A stretch of 38,363 bases of DNA, taken from assembly GCA_017405945.1 (NCBI GenBank), contig JAFQZL010000050.1:1-38363 (forward strand), in the 5' to 3' direction. The notes under the pieces were generated by a model. The model saw only the letters and a program-made list of their open reading frames with translations, had not been told where the DNA came from and made no database searches. Positions 34,196-38,363 of the stretch are shown here, piece after piece (position 1 is the stretch's first letter; every line of letters begins with the position of its first letter). This stretch comes from Acidaminococcaceae bacterium (GTDB taxonomy: Bacteria > Bacillota > Negativicutes > Acidaminococcales > Acidaminococcaceae). A program made the position numbers and the translations under genes.

Positions 34196-35221
34196 ATGAG
34201 TGCAGAAATTATCAAACAACTGGCTATTTTAATCGTTGGTTTCGCCCTGCTGGTAAAAGGAGCCGACCTGTTTGTGGACGGCGCCTCCGGCATCGCCAAA
34301 AAGTTCGGCATTTCGGAGCTGATCATCGGGCTTACCATCGTGGCCATGGGCACCAGCGCGCCGGAAGCCGCGGTCTCCATTGCGGCCGCCGCCAAAGGAA
34401 GCGCCGGTATCTCCATCGGTAACGTGATCGGCAGCAACATCATGAACATTTTCATTATTCTTGGTGTAGTGGCTTCCATCGTCCCGTTAAAGATCGAACG
34501 TTCCACCGTCCGCTATGAAATGCCTTTTACCATAATTGTCACTGTATTATTCGTGCTGATGGGCAGAGACGGCCTCCTCACCAGACCGGACGGCGCCATC
34601 TTATGGGCGGGCCTGCTGCTTTACCTCGCCTATCTGCTGCGCCAGGCAAAACAGAAACCGGCAGAGTCCCCTGCACAAAGCGAAACAACTGTCCAAAAAG
34701 CAGAAGAAGCCGCTTCGGCTGAAACGGTTACGGAAACTGCCGAAGCAAACGGCACGTCTGCCGCAACCGAAGAGTCCCCTTCCATCTGGAAACTGATTGC
34801 CCTTACCATCGTGGGCCTTGCCGTGATTCTGGTCAGCAGCGATTACGCCGTGGACGCCGCCGTTGCGCTGGCCAAAATTTTCAACATCAGCGACCGGGTC
34901 ATCGGTCTTACTATCGTAGCCCTGGGCACTTCCCTGCCGGAACTGGTGACTTCGGTCACAGCGGCGCTGCGGGGCAATGCGGATCTGGCGGTAGGCAATG
35001 TGGTGGGCAGCTGTATTTTTAACCTGCTGTTTGTACTGGGCACTTCCGCCCTGATCCTTCCCATCCCCTGCGCCCCCAATTTCCTCAGCGACGCCTATGT
35101 GGCCGTGGGCGCCACCGTACTGCTGCTGCTCTTCGGTTTCACCCAGATGAAGATCACCCGCTGGGAGGGCGTGCTGCTGGTGGCCTGCTATGTAGCCTAC
35201 GCCTATGTAGCGCTGGTCTGA
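34196..35221 (+). CDS. Calcium/sodium antiporter (CaCA superfamily, YrbG type)
   Basis: A ~341-residue membrane protein with two homologous halves. Repeat alpha-1 reads GLTIVAMGTSAPEAAVS and GNVIGSNIMNIFIILG; repeat alpha-2 reads GLTIVALGTSLPELVTS and GNVVGSCIFNLLFVLG. The acidic residues in TSAPE and TSLPE bind the cations. The halves are joined by a long cytoplasmic loop (about residues 155-200) that is Glu/Ala/Thr-rich, longer than in compact relatives. The start is uncertain: the frame opens at a GTG (34172) and the first ATG is 34196, with AAAGGA 14 bases upstream. It likely exports Ca2+ using the Na+ or proton gradient. Confidence 0.92.
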   Translation: MSAEIIKQLAILIVGFALLVKGADLFVDGASGIAKKFGISELIIGLTIVAMGTSAPEAAVSIAAAAKGSAGISIGNVIGSNIMNIFIILGVVASIVPLKIERSTVRYEMPFTIIVTVLFVLMGRDGLLTRPDGAILWAGLLLYLAYLLRQAKQKPAESPAQSETTVQKAEEAASAETVTETAEANGTSAATEESPSIWKLIALTIVGLAVILVSSDYAVDAAVALAKIFNISDRVIGLTIVALGTSLPELVTSVTAALRGNADLAVGNVVGSCIFNLLFVLGTSALILPIPCAPNFLSDAYVAVGATVLLLLFGFTQMKITRWEGVLLVACYVAYAYVALV

Positions 35222-35326
35222 CTAAACAGGAAATTATTACAGACTGAAACATGCGGACATAACCGCCAAACAAAAAACGCAATACTATTTTCAAATCCGT
35301 CCTTTAAAAAGGATATTGGAAAACAG

Positions 35327-35386
35327 AACAGGACCTGCAACGATGTGTGCCTGACACATCAATACAGGTCCTGTTTATTTTTTCGT
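35327..35386. terminator. Strong bidirectional terminator between the antiporter and the activase
   Basis: AACAGGACCTG (35327-35337) pairs perfectly with CAGGTCCTGTT (35365-35375), and an inner 7-bp stem GATGTGT/ACACATC (35342-35348, 35354-35360) extends it. TTTATTTTTT follows on the plus strand, and CTGTTTTCC on the minus strand. It ends both convergent transcripts. The rest of 35222-35474 holds no gene. Confidence 0.9.
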
Positions 35387-35474
35387 TCGGGACAAAGCCG
35401 GAAAGTTCCGTGCTCTCCGCATTTCTTCACGTAATCTGTTTTTTCCGAATCTGCTATTTCCGCAGTCCTTGTGC

Positions 35475-36380
35475 TTACCGGTAGGAAACCGCTTCCACGC
35501 CTTCCTCCGTGACAATAGCCCGCAGCCTTGCCAGCTCCTCGTCCGTGGGCCGGCGGAACGCCTGCTCATCGTAGGAAAGGCCCAGCTGGGTATATTTATC
35601 CGCGCCGTAACTGTGGTACGGCAGCAGTTCCAGTTTCGGCTCCGGCAGGTGTTCCCTGACAAACCGGGCCGTGTTCCGGATATTTTCCTCGTCGCCGTTG
35701 ACTCCCATGATTGTGGGAATCCGTACGACGATATTTTTTTTCTGTTTGCCCAGTTCCGCAATATTATGCAGGATCAGGCCGTTGTCCACACCGGTGAACT
35801 GCCGGTGCTTTTCCCTGTCCATATGCTTGATATCCATGAACAGCAGGTCCATCAGGTCCAGGGTGGGCTGCAGTTTCTCCAGCGGAAAGTATCCGCAGGT
35901 CTCCATGGCCTGATTCAGTCCCAGGTCATATACTGATTGGGCAAGCTCATGCAGGAATTCCGGCTGCTGCGTGCATTCCCCGCCGGAATAGGTTACGCCT
36001 CCGCCGGATTCCCGGAAAAAGATCAGTTCCTTTTCCAGCCAGTCCAGCACCTGCTGTACCGTCCATTCCGTTACGGAATGCTTCCGGGCATGTTCCAGGC
36101 AGGCCTTCACGCAGGCGCCGCAGTCCACGCATTTATCCCTCTCCCCGGGGGCATTCAGGTCACAGCCCACCTGCCGGGGGCAGACGGACGTGCAGCGGCC
36201 GCAGCCGATACAGCGGGACGCGATATACAGAATGCGGTCGCGGGCCTCCCAGCCTTCCGGATTGGAGCACCACCGGCAGCGCAGGGGACAGCCGGCAAAG
36301 AACACGATGGTCCGGATGCCGTCCCCGTCATTGACGGAATAGTGCTGCAGTTGCAGAATCTTTCCCTTAGTATTCATCAT
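35475..36380 (-). CDS. Glycyl radical enzyme activase (radical SAM, with two extra 4Fe-4S clusters)
   Basis: A 301-residue activating enzyme that makes the glycyl radical on its partner using S-adenosylmethionine. The radical SAM motif is GCPLRCRWC (CX3CX2C, near residues 30-38). It is followed by two ferredoxin-like cluster motifs (CIGCGRCTSVCP and CVDCGACVKAC), which mark activases of the CutD/HypD/HpdA kind rather than the short PflA kind. GGVTYSGGE and ETCGY are the usual SAM-binding elements. The ATG overlaps the end of the glycyl radical enzyme gene by 14 bases, so the two are translated together. Confidence 0.95.
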   Translation of the reverse strand: MMNTKGKILQLQHYSVNDGDGIRTIVFFAGCPLRCRWCSNPEGWEARDRILYIASRCIGCGRCTSVCPRQVGCDLNAPGERDKCVDCGACVKACLEHARKHSVTEWTVQQVLDWLEKELIFFRESGGGVTYSGGECTQQPEFLHELAQSVYDLGLNQAMETCGYFPLEKLQPTLDLMDLLFMDIKHMDREKHRQFTGVDNGLILHNIAELGKQKKNIVVRIPTIMGVNGDEENIRNTARFVREHLPEPKLELLPYHSYGADKYTQLGLSYDEQAFRRPTDEELARLRAIVTEEGVEAVSYR

Positions 36381-38363
36381 GTACGGTGCGGCGGATAATG
36401 GAATCCTGCAGCGTCTTGGACAGATGTACGAACTGGGTGCTGTATCCTGCTACCCGCACCAGCAGGTCCCGGTAATTTTCCGGATGTGCCTGGGCGTCCA
36501 GCAGCGTCTTGCTGGACAGGGTATTGAACTGGATATGGAAAGCGCCCATGTCAAAGAACGACTGGATCATGGAAGCCAGGTTGTTCCGTCCTCTGGGCGT
36601 GCTGACCAGATCGTGGCTGAGGCGCATGTTCAGCAGCGTGCCGCCGGAATGGATGTCCTGGTTCATCTTGGCTACGGATTTCATGGCTGCCAGCGGCGTG
36701 GACGTATCCGTGCCCGCTACCGGGGAAACGCCTTCGGAAATGGGTTCCGTGGCTTTCCGTCCGCAGGCGGTGGCGCCGATCACGCGGCCGGTGGGGATGA
36801 AGTTGGAAATGCCCATGAAGGCAGTGGTAAAGGTCTTGCCGTAAATATCGGTGTATTTATGGGCCTCTTCATAATAATGGTTGCCGATGCGGCGGGCGAT
36901 ATCGTCCACATAGTCGTCATCGTTGCCGTACTTGGGCGCATCCTGGGCCAGCTTGCGCAGTTCGTCGTAGCCTTCCCAGTTTTTGTCCATGGCGTCCAGC
37001 AGTTCGTCCATGGTGCATACCTTGTCATCAAACACAAGCTTTTTCACGGCAGCCAGGCTGTTGGCGGATTCCGCCAGCCCGATACCGGTCAGCACCGGCC
37101 CGATGGTGTACTTGGCGCCGCCGTCCACCAGGTCCATGCCTTTTTCCAGGCAGGATTCGGACACTGCCGAGAAGAACGGGCGGGGGATCAGCACCTTCTG
37201 CAATTTCTGGGCCAGAATCGCGCCGGTCACGGAAATGGAGATCAGGTTGTCAAACTGTTCCATGAAAGCCTGTTCCACTTCCTCATAGGAAGCGAACTGC
37301 CGGTCCGTATGGATGGGCAGGCCCATCTGTTCGCCGGTGATGCGGCTCTTGCCGCCGTTAGTGGCATATTCAAAAGCGCCGCTGAAGTTTACGTTAACGG
37401 TGCTGGTCCATTCAAAGGTCTTGCGGAAATGGGGCACGACGCAGCCGCAGTTGTTCCAGTCCCGGGCGTCTTCCGTTTCATAGCCCATGTTCTTCAGCAT
37501 CTGGTAGCCGGTCTTGTCGCTGTGGATGGCCGGGAAGCCCGTTCCCTGGGCCACCAGTTCCATGACCGCTTCCACAAATTTATGGGGGCTGTCATGCCCG
37601 ATGCGGACAGACAGGCCGGGCTGGTGGGTCTTCACTTCCCCGGTCGCCTTCAGGCACAGGTAGCTCAGTTCGTTGGTGGCGTCCTTGCCGTTCCGGTCCG
37701 TGCCGCCTACGGTCAGATTCTGGAACTGGTTGTAGCCGGCAAAGAAATCCGCCGTGTTGGCGGAAATCGTCCATACCCATTCGGACAGCTTCAGCCAGTA
37801 GCATTCGATCAGTTCCAGGATGCCGTCTTCGTCATGCAGTTTGTGTTCGATATCATATTTATAATAGGGATACATATACTGGTCAAACCGGCCCGGGTTC
37901 AGGGACAGGGGGTTTTCCATCAGGATGCCGCCCAGCTGGTAGAACCAGATCATCTGCAGGGCTTCCTGGAAGGTAACGGGAGGCTGGGCCGGGATACGGC
38001 TTAAGATATCGGCGATTTTCAGCAGTTCGTCTTTCCGTACCGGATCCTTTTCTTCTTCTGCCATCGCCAGGGCTTTTTCACGGTAACGGCCAGCCAGGAT
38101 GATCATGCCTTCGCCGCAGAGGATGATGGAACGGTAAAAATCATACTTTTTCAGTCCGTCCGGAGCGGCCAGGCTGATTTTTTCCATCTTTTCCTTACAG
38201 GTATCGATGATGCCCTGCCAGCCTTTTTTGAACAGTACGTCCTGATAGTCCGGGGTGATTTCACCCACAGACTGGCGCCATTTGGAGTCGATATCGATAA
38301 TGCCGGTATCTACCGCCACTTTGGCAATGGCCGGCGGGATCTGCGCCAGATAGGCTTCTTCCA
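36367..38363 (-). CDS. Glycyl radical enzyme of unassigned substrate (partial, 5' end off the window)
   Basis: The C-terminal ~664 residues of a pyruvate-formate-lyase-like enzyme are present; roughly 120-190 N-terminal residues lie beyond the right edge. The reading frame stays open to the last base, so the GTG near 38319 is an internal valine. The radical-bearing glycine is in RVAGYS (codons 36439-36456), close to the C-terminus. The thiyl cysteine region reads NNCGCVVP (37432-37455). In choline lyase, glycerol/propanediol and hydroxyproline dehydratases this reads GCVEP, with a Glu that acts in catalysis; here it is Val. PFL itself has adjacent cysteines (CC), also absent. I cannot assign a substrate. 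Confidence 0.93.
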   Translation of the reverse strand, partial: EEAYLAQIPPAIAKVAVDTGIIDIDSKWRQSVGEITPDYQDVLFKKGWQGIIDTCKEKMEKISLAAPDGLKKYDFYRSIILCGEGMIILAGRYREKALAMAEEEKDPVRKDELLKIADILSRIPAQPPVTFQEALQMIWFYQLGGILMENPLSLNPGRFDQYMYPYYKYDIEHKLHDEDGILELIECYWLKLSEWVWTISANTADFFAGYNQFQNLTVGGTDRNGKDATNELSYLCLKATGEVKTHQPGLSVRIGHDSPHKFVEAVMELVAQGTGFPAIHSDKTGYQMLKNMGYETEDARDWNNCGCVVPHFRKTFEWTSTVNVNFSGAFEYATNGGKSRITGEQMGLPIHTDRQFASYEEVEQAFMEQFDNLISISVTGAILAQKLQKVLIPRPFFSAVSESCLEKGMDLVDGGAKYTIGPVLTGIGLAESANSLAAVKKLVFDDKVCTMDELLDAMDKNWEGYDELRKLAQDAPKYGNDDDYVDDIARRIGNHYYEEAHKYTDIYGKTFTTAFMGISNFIPTGRVIGATACGRKATEPISEGVSPVAGTDTSTPLAAMKSVAKMNQDIHSGGTLLNMRLSHDLVSTPRGRNNLASMIQSFFDMGAFHIQFNTLSSKTLLDAQAHPENYRDLLVRVAGYSTQFVHLSKTLQDSIIRRTVHDEY

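Noticed and set aside
36379..38004. A 541-codon plus-strand open frame opposite the glycyl radical enzyme
   Set aside because: Shadow of a clear gene; no start signal and no family features.
38317..38319. GTG as the start of the glycyl radical enzyme
   Set aside because: The frame continues open to the window edge, and a 650-residue protein would be too short for the family; the codon is an internal valine.

Overview
The window is about 38 kb of chromosomal DNA with a fairly high G+C content, packed with genes mostly on the minus strand. It suggests an anaerobic, probably fermentative Firmicute, most likely a Negativicute of the Acidaminococcaceae type. The support is a complete ntp-type V-ATPase operon, a glycyl radical enzyme with its activase, formate-tetrahydrofolate ligase next to a clostridial-style divergent FolD, a SpoVD/FtsI-like PASTA penicillin-binding protein beside an FtsW-type protein, and many exported proteins. 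The taxon is an inference from gene content. I see no phage, IS transposase, CRISPR array or rRNA.

Layout, left to right. (1) 1-572: the 5' part of a LarA-like (nickel-pincer lactate racemase family) gene leaving the left edge. (2) 681-9170: a nine-gene V-ATPase operon, transcribed right to left in the order stalk subunit (G/H), I, K, E, C, F, A, B, D. It has an extended -10 promoter near 9271-9299 and a strong terminator at 641-672. The rotor subunit K keeps the residues that form the Na+ site in the Enterococcus hirae enzyme. (3) 9357-11277: murI and an SDR oxidoreductase with two low-complexity insertions. (4) 11290-16105: an OmpR-type two-component system divergent from a His-rich exported protein with an LTPEQ motif and a structured leader, followed by a second exported protein with a His/Gly tail. 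This resembles the CpxAR-CpxP and ZraSR-ZraP arrangements but matches no system I can name, and it is the best candidate for something undescribed. (5) 16122-16309: a ~187-bp imperfect palindrome that looks like a MITE or a long bidirectional terminator. (6) 16353-19424: VanZ-like protein, FolD and Fhs (one-carbon metabolism). (7) 19530-23523: penicillin-binding protein, FtsW/RodA-family protein and TrmB. (8) 23538-25433: an AcoR-like enhancer-binding-type regulator that lacks the sigma-54-contacting GAFTGA loop. (9) 25467-27706: an NlpC/P60 cell-wall hydrolase with a 120-bp tandem repeat, and a radical SAM protein. (10) 27971-29075: an orphan HlyD-type lipoprotein adaptor and tRNA-Gly(CCC). 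(11) 29244-33148: an ABC importer operon (lipoprotein, LivH-like permease, ATPase) coupled to an AEC-family transporter. (12) 33475-35221: an unknown exported protein and a Ca2+/Na+ antiporter. (13) 35475-38363: a glycyl radical activase and a glycyl radical enzyme of unassigned substrate leaving the right edge.

Functionally, the V-ATPase, the cation antiporter and probably the AEC carrier handle ion gradients and organic acids. MurI, PBP/FtsW, NlpC/P60 and VanZ belong to the envelope. FolD, Fhs and the glycyl radical pair fit anaerobic one-carbon and fermentation metabolism. Start codons were chosen by ribosome binding site spacing; where this differs from the longest open frame, the entry says so.
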